Shown here: positions 16,365-26,544 of the stretch, in pieces
Numbering within the stretch: position 1 is the first letter of the stretch
How the letters are laid out: the number at the start of each line of letters is the position of its first letter
Translations under genes and position numbers: made by a program
Notes under the pieces: generated by a model
Told to the model about the DNA's origin: nothing
Seen by the model: only the letters and a program-made list of their open reading frames with translations
The model's database searches: none
Source: JACKBK01 sp963707275
Lineage (GTDB): Bacteria > Chloroflexota > Anaerolineae > JAAEKA01
Length of the DNA stretch: 64,000 nt
Direction of reading: 5' to 3'
Assembly (NCBI GenBank): GCA_963707275.1
Contig: CAVPPH010000013.1
Location: forward strand, 62,001 to 126,000

Positions 16365-17000
16365 ATGGACCTCGATACGATCTACGATGCCGTTCTTGAC
16401 GGCGATGCCCCTGGCGCTTCAGCCGCTGTCCAAGCGGCGCTTGCCAACGGCGAGACTCCCCAGGCCATCCTGAACGACGCCTGCATCCCGGCTATGGCCG
16501 AGGTGGGCGCGCTGTTCGAGGAGGGCGAGAAATTCGTCCCCGAGATGCTGATCTCGGCGCGCGCCATGGCAGCCGCCATGGTCATTCTGCGGCCCTTGCT
16601 GGTCGAAGCTGGCGTCGAGACCGTCGGCAAGGTCGTGCTGGGCACGGTTCACGGCGACCTGCACGACATCGGCAAGAATCTGGTCGGCATGATGCTGGAA
16701 GGCGCCGGGTTCGAGGTGATCGACCTCGGCACCGACGTGCCGCCGCAGAAGTTCGTCGATGCGGTCAGGGAACACCAGCCGCACATCGTCGGCATGTCTG
16801 CGCTGCTGACTACCACCACCAAGTCGATGCCGGCCACACTCGCTGCCCTCACTGAGGCAGGGGTGCGCGATCAGGTCAAGGTCATCATCGGCGGCGCGCC
16901 CATCACCGACGACTTCGCCGACAAGATCGGCGCCGACGGCTTTGCAGCCGACGCCGGCAGCGCTGCCCGCGCTGCGCGTGCGTTGATGGGATTGTCATAA
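16365..17000 (+). CDS. Corrinoid (B12-binding) methyltransferase protein
   Basis: This 211-residue protein has the two-part structure of MtaC/MtbC/MttC corrinoid proteins. Residues 1-85 are the helical methionine-synthase-like cap (FEEGEKFVPEMLISARAM). From residue 88 comes the Rossmann-type B12 domain with GDLHDIGKN, where H100 should be the lower cobalt ligand, then GMSALLTTT and IGGAPI. Such proteins carry a methyl group on cobalt between a substrate-specific methyltransferase and an acceptor enzyme. The likely partners are the URO-D proteins of this cluster. I see no RamA-type reductive activator or MttB-type methyltransferase in the window. GGAG lies upstream of the ATG. Confidence 0.92.
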   Translation: MDLDTIYDAVLDGDAPGASAAVQAALANGETPQAILNDACIPAMAEVGALFEEGEKFVPEMLISARAMAAAMVILRPLLVEAGVETVGKVVLGTVHGDLHDIGKNLVGMMLEGAGFEVIDLGTDVPPQKFVDAVREHQPHIVGMSALLTTTTKSMPATLAALTEAGVRDQVKVIIGGAPITDDFADKIGADGFAADAGSAARAARALMGLS

Positions 17001-17010
17001 CGCAGGCTTT

Positions 17011-17046
17011 CAGAAGTCCGGTTTCTTCGGTGAAACCGGACTTCTT
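17011..17046 (+). terminator. Hairpin between corrinoid protein and URO-D genes
   Basis: The arms agaagtccggtttc and gaaaccggacttct pair perfectly around the loop ttcggt, followed by a short T-rich run. It could partly terminate or attenuate transcription before the next URO-D gene. Confidence 0.6.
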
Positions 17047-17075
17047 TGATTTGTACTTCCAAAGGACCAGACACA

Positions 17076-18162
17076 ATGAGCGAACCCAACGCCTACGACA
17101 GGTCCGACGTCAACCGACTGCTCAAGGCGATGCGCCACGAGGAACCGGATCGCATCCCGCACCTGGAGTTCTGGGTTACCAGCCAGACGGTGTTCGAGTA
17201 CGTCCTGGAAAAGAAGCTGGACTACGACATCGTCGATGCCGCGCTGGGCGGCCAGTCGATCACGCCTGAGGATCACGTCGAGTTCGCCGGCCGGCTGGGC
17301 ATGGATGCCGTGGTCTGCAACTTCAACTGGCGGCCCAACAACATCATGCGCATGGCGTCCGACGGCACCGAGCACTACGTCGATGGCTCGATCAAGTGCG
17401 AAGCCGATCTGGTCAACCTCGATCCGCCCGCAGCCGGTCGACGCGCAGCTGCGCTATCTGGAGCGCTATCTGAAAGCGGCTCAGGGCACAGGCGTCGGCG
17501 TCTTTGCCAACTTCACCTCCTTCTTCGACAGCGCCATGCTGGCCGTCGGCGTCAGCGACTCCTTCCTGATGTTCTACGACAACCGGCCCTTTCTGGAGAA
17601 GCTGATGGACATCCTGCTCGATCACCAGGAGAAGGTGATGCAGGCGGTCTGCGATGAGTTCGCCGATGAACTGGCCTTTGTCCTGGTCAACGACGACATC
17701 GGCCACAACGCCGGCCTGATGATCCATCCCAACATGTTCCTGGAGATCTTCCCGCAGCGCATGAAACGGTTGATCGCGCCGGCCAAAGGCAAAGGCAAGC
17801 TGGTGGCCTATCACACCGACGGCAAGATGGACAAGATCTTGCCGATCCTGGACGACATCGGCTTCGACATTGTTCACCCATTCGAGCCGGAGTCCAACGA
17901 CATTTTTGCCATCAAGCAGCAGTGGGGCCAACGCTTCACGCTGGTCGGCAACATCCCCACCGTCCTGCTGGCCTACGGCAGCACCGACGAGATCGATGAG
18001 CGGGTGCGCGCCTACTGCGAAAAACTCGGCCCCGGCGGCGGCTACGTCCTCGGCTCCTCGACCAGCATCATGGAAGGCATCCCGCCGCAGAACTTCGTCG
18101 CCATGACACGCGCCGCGCACAAGTATGGGCGCTATGGCGCGTTGGGGCAGACTAATGGTTAA
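17076..18162 (+). CDS. URO-D-like protein, paralogue of the LacI-fused domain (one frameshift)
   Basis: The protein, about 361 residues after correction, is the closest relative in the window of the URO-D domain fused to LacI. They share SDVNRLL, DRIPHLEFW, EDHVEFAGRLGMDAV, FYDNRPFLEKLMDILLDHQ, FDIVHPFEPESND and VGNIPTVLLAYGSTDEIDERV. One extra C in a short C run near 17428 splits the frame between DLVNLDPP and QPVDAQLRYLERYL. Removing it restores the gene exactly (length 3n+1). The metal region is YHTDGK, with no cysteine. The gene follows the corrinoid protein and precedes fucose isomerase. Its role is probably catalytic in the pathway whose intermediate the fused regulator might also recognise, which is inference. 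Confidence 0.82.
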
Positions 18163-18163
18163 T

Positions 18164-18252
18164 TCGTGAATGGTGAATGGTGAATGGCTAATGATCGGAG
18201 CGTTTCGCAGACCGGACGTTAACCATTCACCATTTCACTATTCACCATTCAT
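18164..18252. repeat. Variable-word hairpin, word gtgaatg
   Basis: The left arm reads gtgaatg, gtgaatg, gtgaatg, gctaatg with a perfect 7-base period. The right arm repeats ccattcac, catttcac, tattcac, cattcat. It fills the gap before the fucose isomerase gene. Confidence 0.75.
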
Positions 18253-18274
18253 CGATTGGAAGGGAAACTAACCC

Positions 18275-20098
<1,824 letters not shown>

Positions 20099-20101
20099 TC
20101 A

Positions 20102-20172
20102 TCGGGTGACCGGGTGACCGGGTGACCGGCGCCGATCACCTTGTCACCCCCTCACCTTGTCACCTTGTCACG
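20102..20172. repeat. Variable-word hairpin, word gggtgacc
   Basis: The left arm reads gggtgacc three times in succession, an 8-base period. The right arm repeats tcaccttg. It lies directly after the fucose isomerase stop codon. Confidence 0.72.
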
Positions 20173-20185
20173 TAGCTTTGGAACC

Positions 20186-20857
20186 ATGGCTTCCACTCTC
20201 TCCCTCCCCTCCCCCTGCGGCATCCTGTGGGACCTGGACGGCACCATCGTCGATACGGGCGATTTCCATTATAAGTCGTGGCAGATGGCGCTGCCCGAGT
20301 TCGGCATCCCGTTTTCCGCCGACAAGTTCCGGCGCACTTTTGGCATGACCAACGTAGGTGTGATGGCCATCTTCACCGACGGCGCCGCCGATTCGACTCT
20401 GGTCGATGCGGTCGCCGCGCGCAAGGAAGGGCTGTTTCGCGACCTCTTGCGCGGCAACGTGCGGGCGCTACCGGGTGTCATGGACTGGCTGGAGCGGCTG
20501 CGAAACGCCGGCGCACGCCAGGCACTGGCTTCATCCGCGCCGCCGGCCAACATCGACCTGATGCTGGACGAACTGCAGTTGCGTCCGTACTTCGCCGCGG
20601 TGGTTTCGGGTACCGGCTTGCCCAGCAAACCGAATCCGGCCGTCTTTCTCACCGCCGCCGATCGCATCGGCGTGCCGCCGCAGCAGTGCGTGGTGATGGA
20701 GGATGCGCTGGCCGGGGTCGGAGCAGCAAAAAACGCCGGCATGCGCTGCATTGCCGTCACCACCACCAACCCCGCTGAGGCTCTTCAGGCTGCCGACATC
20801 GTCGTGGAGCGGCTGGATCAACTGGCGGAGGACACCTTCCAGCGCCTGCTGGCCTGA
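20186..20857 (+). CDS. HAD-superfamily phosphatase/phosphomutase (beta-phosphoglucomutase-like)
   Basis: The 223-residue protein has all HAD subfamily I motifs. These are LWDLDGTIVDTG (nucleophile aspartate), ALASSAPPANID (motif II), SKPNPAVFL (motif III lysine) and VVMEDALAGVGAAKNAG (motif IV). A helical cap lies between motifs I and II. This group dephosphorylates sugar phosphates or isomerises beta-glucose-1-phosphate. After fucose isomerase it may act on a deoxy-sugar phosphate. The start at 20186 begins the conserved sequence and lies 14 bases after the hairpin. Confidence 0.85.
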   Translation: MASTLSLPSPCGILWDLDGTIVDTGDFHYKSWQMALPEFGIPFSADKFRRTFGMTNVGVMAIFTDGAADSTLVDAVAARKEGLFRDLLRGNVRALPGVMDWLERLRNAGARQALASSAPPANIDLMLDELQLRPYFAAVVSGTGLPSKPNPAVFLTAADRIGVPPQQCVVMEDALAGVGAAKNAGMRCIAVTTTNPAEALQAADIVVERLDQLAEDTFQRLLA

Positions 20858-20981
20858 CCTTCTTCCCGAAGACGATTTCGATTCGGATTTGTCTGGTATG
20901 TTACAAAAAGTAGCGTCGTCTTGTCTCGCAGCTGCGAGCACTATGCCTCGCGCCGACATCAACAGTGCTGGACCTTGAAGG

Positions 20982-21025
20982 CAAGATCACCCCGTCAGCG
21001 TTGTATCGTTGATGGGGTGATCTTG
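20982..21025. terminator. Twin hairpin, copy 1
   Basis: The arms caagatcacccc and ggggtgatcttg pair perfectly, with an inner gtcagcg/cgttgat extension. The same hairpin recurs at 22579-22623. The two copies flank the dockerin protein gene. It is a strong bidirectional terminator shape. Confidence 0.7.
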
Positions 21026-21051
21026 TTTGAGCGCCTGTGGGCCGGCCAGAA

Positions 21052-22413
21052 TCAGGGCACAGGCCGCAGATCAGGACTGGTCGGTGCCACAACAGTGCTT
21101 CTCAACACCGGTACCACACTGTCCGGCGACTCGCCATAGCCGGTCGGGTAGATGTATTTGCCTTGCTCGTCGGGCGCCTTGTCCTGTTCGACCGGAATGC
21201 GGTTTGCCTCAGCGTAGGGGTCGTGCCGGATGCCGGTAACCTGCCAGGAAACCTTCATGCCCGGCGCTCCACCGGCGATGCTGAACTGGTTGTCCTTGAT
21301 CTCCATGGCGATGTACAGATTGGGTCCGGGCGCGCCAACCGCTGTCAGTTGGTAGCGGAAATCCTGGTTGAGCGCCTCAAACCAATCCGGTAGGATCACA
21401 ACCGCCGCACCTGCGGAGTCGAGGGTCGCCACACCGTCGTAGATGTTCTTCATGTCGGGCGACTCGACGAAGGAGTGATTGAGATACTTGTTGGCGGGGT
21501 CCAGCGGGTGGTCGATCCGGAACGCGCCGGCGTTTTTGTACAACGTGCCGGCGACCCATGTGTTGCCATAGAACAGCCCGGCATATCCGGTCGCGCTGCC
21601 ATTGTTGTCACCTCGGATTGCCTGGCGATTGGCATCGCTGCCATCGACGATTCCCTGCGTGCCGATGTAGGCAGACAGACCGTACACGCCTGCGCCGAAA
21701 GATGCATAGGACTGACCATAGACTCCGATCAGTGAGTTACTTCGCCCACCTACACCGTAGCTCGAGTTGCTGTAGCCGTTTACTCCCCAGTTCGTGTTGC
21801 TACTGCCGCTGGCCCCAACGCCTCCCGTTGAGTTGCCATATATGGCCGTGCCGCTGCTGGCCTCAACATGAAGCTTGCCACCGGTCGGGCTGAGCGTGCC
21901 GATGCCAACGTTGCCACCAGGGCTCTGCAGGAGCAGGTTCTTCGGCGTGAAAGTAGCGTAGTTGAACCCAAAGATATAGCCCTGTTCGCCGGCGAACCCG
22001 ACGGCGATGCCCTTGCCCGCGGCTGCCGGCAGCGGGGTGTTATCGCCCTGAAACCAACTGGTGCCGTTGACGTTGAAACCCGACTGCGGTGCATCGGTGC
22101 CGATGCCGACATATCCGCCGGCCGGCTGAATGGCCAAGGGCTGACCATCAGTCGTGCCGATGAAGTTAGTGGAGGGATCGGTTCCCGCGTTGCCAGTTAG
22201 CAGCCAACTGTCGCCCCCGCCGGTCCAGGTGCCGGTCTGGGCCCAATGGCCGGCGGTGAGTTGGATGTCGAGTACGTTGATGGCACCATCCTGATTGACG
22301 TCACAGGTTGGGTCGTAAACCGCGCCGAACGTGCAAGGCGCAGCCGCGACAGTGGTCACGGACATGATGAGCAATACTACCGTCACAAGTATTGCACTGA
22401 GTTTGTGGTGCAT
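21052..22413 (-). CDS. Secreted dockerin-repeat and tail-fibre-like repeat protein
   Basis: The 453-residue protein begins with a signal peptide (LSAILVTVVLLIMSVTTVAAA) and a single dockerin-type calcium repeat (CDVNQDGAINVLDIQLTAGHW). Next comes a region of VGIGTDAP and VGIGTLSP repeats and Gly/Ser/Asn-rich YGxS repeats, as in phage tail fibres and trimeric surface proteins. The C-terminal part (LNHSFVESPDMKNIYDGVATLDS...) is a conserved module seen in large secreted proteins of environmental bacteria, with no known activity. I chose the start at 22413 because it has GGAGG and the signal peptide. The gene stands alone, bracketed by twin hairpins, and could be a mobile or recently inserted unit. 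It is probably a cell-surface structural protein. Confidence 0.78.
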   Translation of the reverse strand: MHHKLSAILVTVVLLIMSVTTVAAAPCTFGAVYDPTCDVNQDGAINVLDIQLTAGHWAQTGTWTGGGDSWLLTGNAGTDPSTNFIGTTDGQPLAIQPAGGYVGIGTDAPQSGFNVNGTSWFQGDNTPLPAAAGKGIAVGFAGEQGYIFGFNYATFTPKNLLLQSPGGNVGIGTLSPTGGKLHVEASSGTAIYGNSTGGVGASGSSNTNWGVNGYSNSSYGVGGRSNSLIGVYGQSYASFGAGVYGLSAYIGTQGIVDGSDANRQAIRGDNNGSATGYAGLFYGNTWVAGTLYKNAGAFRIDHPLDPANKYLNHSFVESPDMKNIYDGVATLDSAGAAVVILPDWFEALNQDFRYQLTAVGAPGPNLYIAMEIKDNQFSIAGGAPGMKVSWQVTGIRHDPYAEANRIPVEQDKAPDEQGKYIYPTGYGESPDSVVPVLRSTVVAPTSPDLRPVP

Positions 22414-22799
22414 GAGGCACCTCCCTGTTTCCCGAAAGGATGTTGCTTTGCAGCACAAGGTTAAACGAATAGCCGGCATTTTCCGGTACAGACGCCGGCC
22501 TGGGATTGTATTCAAGCTTGTCTTGAGTTTTCGTGCCGTCCACTAAGAAGCCGAGAACAGCATTACGCGGCGTTGAAATCAGGATCACCCCGTCAACGTT
22601 CCAACGCTGATGGGGTGATCTTGCATGAAAGCCTGTCGTGCGCAGAGTCGTTCAGCCATTGGTGAGGATCGTTATACCGTGATGTACTCCACTGTGGTAG
22701 AATACACTGAGTGGCGAACGGGCCGATTTCGATCCATGGCAACGGGGATGAATTGTTGATCGTGACCCAACCCGCCCATCAGACACAGGAGTTCAGGAG
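22414..22799. other. Intergenic region, divergent promoters and second twin hairpin
   Basis: This 386-base gap separates the dockerin gene (leftward) from an aldo/keto reductase (rightward). It holds the twin hairpin copy 2 at 22579-22623 and a possible rightward -10 box, TAGAAT, at 22698-22703. I see no convincing -35 box and no coding sequence. Confidence 0.5.
22579..22623. terminator. Twin hairpin, copy 2
   Basis: The stem gatcaccccgtcaacgtt pairs with aacgctgatggggtgatc, with one G-T-type mismatch and a two-base loop. It is almost identical to the hairpin at 20982-21025, at the other end of the dockerin gene. Confidence 0.7.
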
Positions 22800-23768
22800 A
22801 TGCAACAGCGAATACTTGGGAACAGCGGCCTGGAAGTCTCGGCGCTAGGGCTTGGCTGTATGCGCATGAGCTTTGGCGACCATCCAACCGACAAACAGGA
22901 GATGATCGCTTTCCTCCACATGGCGGTCGAACGCGGCGTTACCTGCTTCGACACCGCCGAAGTGTACGGCCCGTTTACCAACGAGGAACTGGTGGGCGAG
23001 GCGCTGGAGCCGTTCCGCGGCCAGGTGATGATTGCCACCAAGTTCGGCTGGAGGCATGGTCCTGAGGAGGGCCCCTATACCAAGTACGGAACGGACAGTC
23101 GCCCCGAGCAGATCAGGCGGGTTGCTGAAGAATCGCTCAAACGGCTGCGCGTCGAGACCATCGACCTGTTCTACCAGCACCGACCCGATCCGAATGTGCC
23201 GACCGAGGATATGGCGGGCGCAGTGAAAGACCTGATTCAGGAGGGCAAGGTCAGGCACTTCGGGCTTTCCGAGTCCAGCGCCGAGCAAATCCGCCGCGCT
23301 CACGCGGTGCAGCCGGTAGCGGCGCTTCAGAGCGAGTATTCGATCTGGTGGACAGAGATCGAGGAAAACGGCGTCCTGGCAGCCTGCGAAGAGCTTGGCA
23401 TCGGTTTGGTACCTTACAGCCCGTTGGGCCGTGGCTACCTGACCGGCAAGGTCACGAAAGAATCCAACTTCGCCGAAAACGATATTCGTTACAAGAATCC
23501 TCGCTTCACAGATGAAGCGATTGAGGCCAACCGGGTGGTGATCGATCTGCTGGAACGGATCGGCGCGCAACATGAGGCCACGCCAGCACAAATTGCCCTG
23601 GCCTGGCTGCTGGCGCAGAAGCCCTGGATCGTGCCCATTCCCGGGACGCGCAAGCTGCACCGCCTGGACGAGAACCTGGGTGCACTGAACATCGAATTGA
23701 CAGCAACCGATCTCAGCGAAATCAGAGATGCAATGTCGCAGATCAGCGTGGTCGGGCACCGATATTAG
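22800..23768 (+). CDS. Aldo/keto reductase
   Basis: This 322-residue NADPH-dependent TIM-barrel reductase shows the AKR signatures: GLGCMRMSFG, CFDTAEVYGPFTNEELVGEAL (D and Y of the catalytic tetrad), IATKFGWRHG (catalytic lysine), YQHRPDPNVPTEDMAGAVKDLIQEGKV and WIVPIPGTRKLHRLDENL (NADPH 2'-phosphate binding). It matches the AKR13-like group that reduces small aldehydes and ketones. It is intact and heads a group of oxidoreductase genes running to 26.2 kb. The start is clear, with AGGAG-like sequence (caggag) 10 bases upstream. Confidence 0.92.
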   Translation: MQQRILGNSGLEVSALGLGCMRMSFGDHPTDKQEMIAFLHMAVERGVTCFDTAEVYGPFTNEELVGEALEPFRGQVMIATKFGWRHGPEEGPYTKYGTDSRPEQIRRVAEESLKRLRVETIDLFYQHRPDPNVPTEDMAGAVKDLIQEGKVRHFGLSESSAEQIRRAHAVQPVAALQSEYSIWWTEIEENGVLAACEELGIGLVPYSPLGRGYLTGKVTKESNFAENDIRYKNPRFTDEAIEANRVVIDLLERIGAQHEATPAQIALAWLLAQKPWIVPIPGTRKLHRLDENLGALNIELTATDLSEIRDAMSQISVVGHRY

Positions 23769-23796
23769 GGTTGTTGCCAGATGGCTCTGATTTTGC

Positions 23797-23878
23797 GGCG
23801 TGATGCGTGAAACGTGAATTGTTACCCGTAGCTTTTCAGCAGCGTCTTCTCACGATTCACGATTTACATTTCACGCCG
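23797..23878. repeat. Variable-word hairpin, word gcgtgaa
   Basis: The left arm reads gcgtgat, gcgtgaa, acgtgaa. The right arm reads tcacgat, tcacgat, ttacatt, tcacgcc. It lies between the two aldo/keto reductase genes. Confidence 0.68.
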
Positions 23879-23936
23879 GCATAGAAACCATCCTGGTTGG
23901 CGGCAAAACGAACATTTTCACGAGAAGGAGACAACA

Positions 23937-24938
23937 ATGTCCGTATCGCACAAACGACTTGGAAAGCATGGGGTGCTGGTCAGCAACCTGTGCCTGGGAA
24001 CGATGAACTTTGGATGGCACACGTCCGAAGAAGATAGCTTTGCCATCATGGAGCGGGCTCTGGAATTGGGGATCAATTTCTTCGATACCGCCGATGTCTA
24101 CGGCTGGAGCGTGGAACATGGCCTGACCGAGGAAATCATCGGGCGCTGGTTCGCTCAGGGCGGCGGACGGCGCGATGCCGTGGTCCTGGCGACCAAGGTC
24201 TTCAATCCCGTGGACCGCAAGGCGAATCTGCCGGAAGTGAACAGCGATGGCCGCAGCCTGAGCGCCTACAAGATCCGCAAACACTGCGAAGGCAGCCTGA
24301 AACGCCTGCAAACGGACTGGATCGACCTCTATCAGATGCACCATATCGATCGAGCATGTCCCTGGGACGAAGATCTGGCAGGCCTTCGACGCGCTGGTCA
24401 AGCAAGGGAAGGTCGTCTACGTCGGTTCCAGCAATTTCGCCGGCTGGGACATCGCCACCGCCTGCCAGGAAGCCTCCAAACGGGGCCTGATGGGACTGGT
24501 CAGCGAGCAGAGCATCTACCATCTGGACAACCGCATGATCGAGCTGGAGGTGATTCCCGCCTGCCGCCACTATGGCCTGGGGCTGATCCCCTGGAGCCCT
24601 CTGGCAGGCGGGCTATTGGGCGGAGCGCTGCGAAAAATATGAACTCGGGTCGTCGCACGAACGAGGATTTCGCCAAGGAGGTCGAGGCCAAGCGTGGACA
24701 ACTGGAGAAATACGAGAGCCTGTGCAGAGAGATCGGGCATCCCCCCGGCGAGGTTGCGCTGGCCTGGCTGCTGCACAACCCCGTTGTAACTGCTCCGATC
24801 ATTGGCCCGCGCACCCTGGAACAACTGGAAAGCGCGGTGCGCGCCGCCAGCATTCAACTCGACGACGAAACCCTCAAGGCATTGGATGCGATCTTCCCCG
24901 GCCCTGGAGGCGAAGCGCCGAAGGCTTATGCCTGGTAA
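23937..24938 (+). pseudogene. Aldo/keto reductase (two compensating frameshifts)
   Basis: The N-terminal part (LCLGTMNFGWHTSEEDSF, FFDTADVYGW, TKVFNP, LYQMHHID) and C-terminal part (EVALAWLLHNPVVTAPIIGPRTLEQLESA) are in one frame. The middle (ALVKQGKVVYVGSSNFAGWDIA to GLIPWSPLAGGLLGGALRK) lies in another frame between about 24350 and 24640. The second break is at a run of A bases near 24637, typical of a length error. Corrected, it is a normal 330-residue aldo/keto reductase of the AKR11/12 type (aryl-alcohol or sugar aldehyde reductase). As read, the middle third would be nonsense protein. It is probably intact in the real genome. Confidence 0.75.
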
Positions 24939-24955
24939 ACGAAAGGCGTAACGAG

Positions 24956-25357
24956 ATGGAAATCAAACGAATTGGTTCACAACCCTCTGCCAAAGGCCCC
25001 GCTGACTGGTTCACCGGCGTTGCGAGGATCGATCCGCTGTTTGACGCCGCCGAACCGGGCCGCGTGGGCGGCGCATGCGTCACCTTCGAGCCGGGCGCGC
25101 GCACGGCGTGGCACACCCATCCATTGGGGCAGACCCTGATTGTCACCGCCGGCTGTGGCCGGGTGCAGCGCTGGGGCGGCCCGGTTGAGGAAGTGTATCC
25201 TGGCGATGTGGTCCGGTTTGCGCCCGGTGAAAAGCACTGGCACGGCGCCACACCTACCACCGCGATAAGTCATATCGCCATTCATGAATATCTGGACGGT
25301 AAAGCCGTCGACTGGCTGGAACACGTCAGCGACCCACAGTATCACACAGGAGACTGA
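24956..25357 (+). CDS. Cupin-domain protein (quercetinase/carboxymuconolactone-linked type)
   Basis: The 133-residue protein carries one cupin barrel: TFEPGARTAWHTHPLGQTLIV, with the HTH...Q metal motif, and FAPGEKHWHGATPTTAISHIAI, with the second histidine motif. It resembles the (R)-mandelonitrile-lyase-like or cupin-plus-oxidoreductase proteins common beside aldo/keto reductases. It starts 17 bases after the preceding gene and ends 2 bases before the LLM oxidoreductase start, so it belongs to the same operon. Its substrate is unknown. Confidence 0.85.
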   Translation: MEIKRIGSQPSAKGPADWFTGVARIDPLFDAAEPGRVGGACVTFEPGARTAWHTHPLGQTLIVTAGCGRVQRWGGPVEEVYPGDVVRFAPGEKHWHGATPTTAISHIAIHEYLDGKAVDWLEHVSDPQYHTGD

Positions 25358-25359
25358 CC

Positions 25360-26244
25360 ATGGACATTGGACTGCAAATTCCCTCTTTCAAGTATCCCGG
25401 CGGAGCGGCCGCCATCCGGCCCAAGCTGAAGGAAATCGTCACCACCGCCGAGGATGCGGGCTTTCATAGTTTCTGGGTGATGGACCACTACTACCAGATC
25501 AAGGGGTTGTTCGGCGAAGAATACACCGACCCGATGCTGGAGAGCTACACCACGCTCGGCTACCTTGCCGGGCTGACGGAACGAGCTTATCTCGGCGCGC
25601 TGGTGACGGGCGTCATCTATCGCCATCCCTCGGTGCTGATGAAGATGGTCAACACGCTGGATATTGTCTCCGGCGGGCGGGCCTATCTGGGCATCGGTGC
25701 GGGATGGTACGAGGATGAAGCGAGAGGTTTTGGTATTCCCTACCCGTCAACGTCCGAGCGCTTCGAGTTGCTGGAGGACAATCTGAGGCTGGCGAAGGCG
25801 CTCTGGGCTGGCGATGAGACTTCTTTCGAAGGCACCCATCTTTCGGCCCCTGCGATCACCAACAATCCGCGTCCGCTCTCACAGCCGCATCCGCGCATCA
25901 TGATCGGCGGCACCGGCCCGAAGAAGACGCTGCGCATGGTGGCTCAATATGCCGATGCGTGCAACATCGGCGATTGGGTCGGCACACAGAACATGCAGAC
26001 GGCGCTCGATACCCTCAAAGCCCACTGCGAGGATCTGGGACGCGACTACGACACCGTGGAGAAAACAACCCTCGGCACTGTGCATCTTTCGGGCAAGGAT
26101 ACCGTAGACGGTGTCATCAGGCGCATTCAGGATCTGTCTGCGATGGGTTTCAGCCATGCGATCTTCAACATGCCGGATGTTTACAAGATCGAGCCGCTGG
26201 TAACCTTTGCCAGGGAGATCATCCCGGCCGTGGCCGGACTCTGA
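25360..26244 (+). CDS. LLM-class (luciferase-like) flavin/F420-dependent oxidoreductase
   Basis: This 294-residue TIM barrel has the luciferase-like signatures WVMDHYYQIKG, LGALVTGVIYRHPSVLMKMVNTLDIVSGGRAYLGIGAGWYEDEARGFGI and IMIGGTGPKKTLRMVAQYADACNI. This subgroup is usually annotated as F420-dependent, but FMN use cannot be excluded from sequence. It may reduce or oxidise small organic compounds together with the adjacent aldo/keto reductases and cupin. The start at 25360 is 2 bases after the cupin stop. Confidence 0.9.
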   Translation: MDIGLQIPSFKYPGGAAAIRPKLKEIVTTAEDAGFHSFWVMDHYYQIKGLFGEEYTDPMLESYTTLGYLAGLTERAYLGALVTGVIYRHPSVLMKMVNTLDIVSGGRAYLGIGAGWYEDEARGFGIPYPSTSERFELLEDNLRLAKALWAGDETSFEGTHLSAPAITNNPRPLSQPHPRIMIGGTGPKKTLRMVAQYADACNIGDWVGTQNMQTALDTLKAHCEDLGRDYDTVEKTTLGTVHLSGKDTVDGVIRRIQDLSAMGFSHAIFNMPDVYKIEPLVTFAREIIPAVAGL

Positions 26245-26341
26245 AGGTCTGATTGGACCGGGACGCGTCGTTGATTCTGCCGGCAATCTCGTGAAGGCGC
26301 CGGTTAGTTACGGGGCAACGGAGGGGACAAGGCGGCTTTCA

Positions 26342-26415
26342 AACCGCAGAACCGCGGATTGAAGGGAGACACGGATTAGAGGCAATCCGCGATCTTCTTC
26401 CAATCCGCGGTTCTT
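26342..26415. repeat. Variable-word hairpin, word aatccgcg
   Basis: The left part gaaccgcggattgaaggg matches the right part ccaatccgcggttc, with another aatccgcg in between. The same word recurs at 41068-41215. It lies in the 300-base gap between the LLM oxidoreductase and the convergent glyoxalase gene. I see nothing else in that gap. Confidence 0.62.
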
Positions 26416-26544
26416 TCATCAGTCGGCGGCCGAAGCTCTTGCGATCGCTGGCAAGACTTCAGCGCGTTGGCATATCCTCTGGCGGAATATCTTGGCAACC
26501 TTGCCGTGAAGGGATTTTGACAGCGTCCGTCGAATAGATGACCG

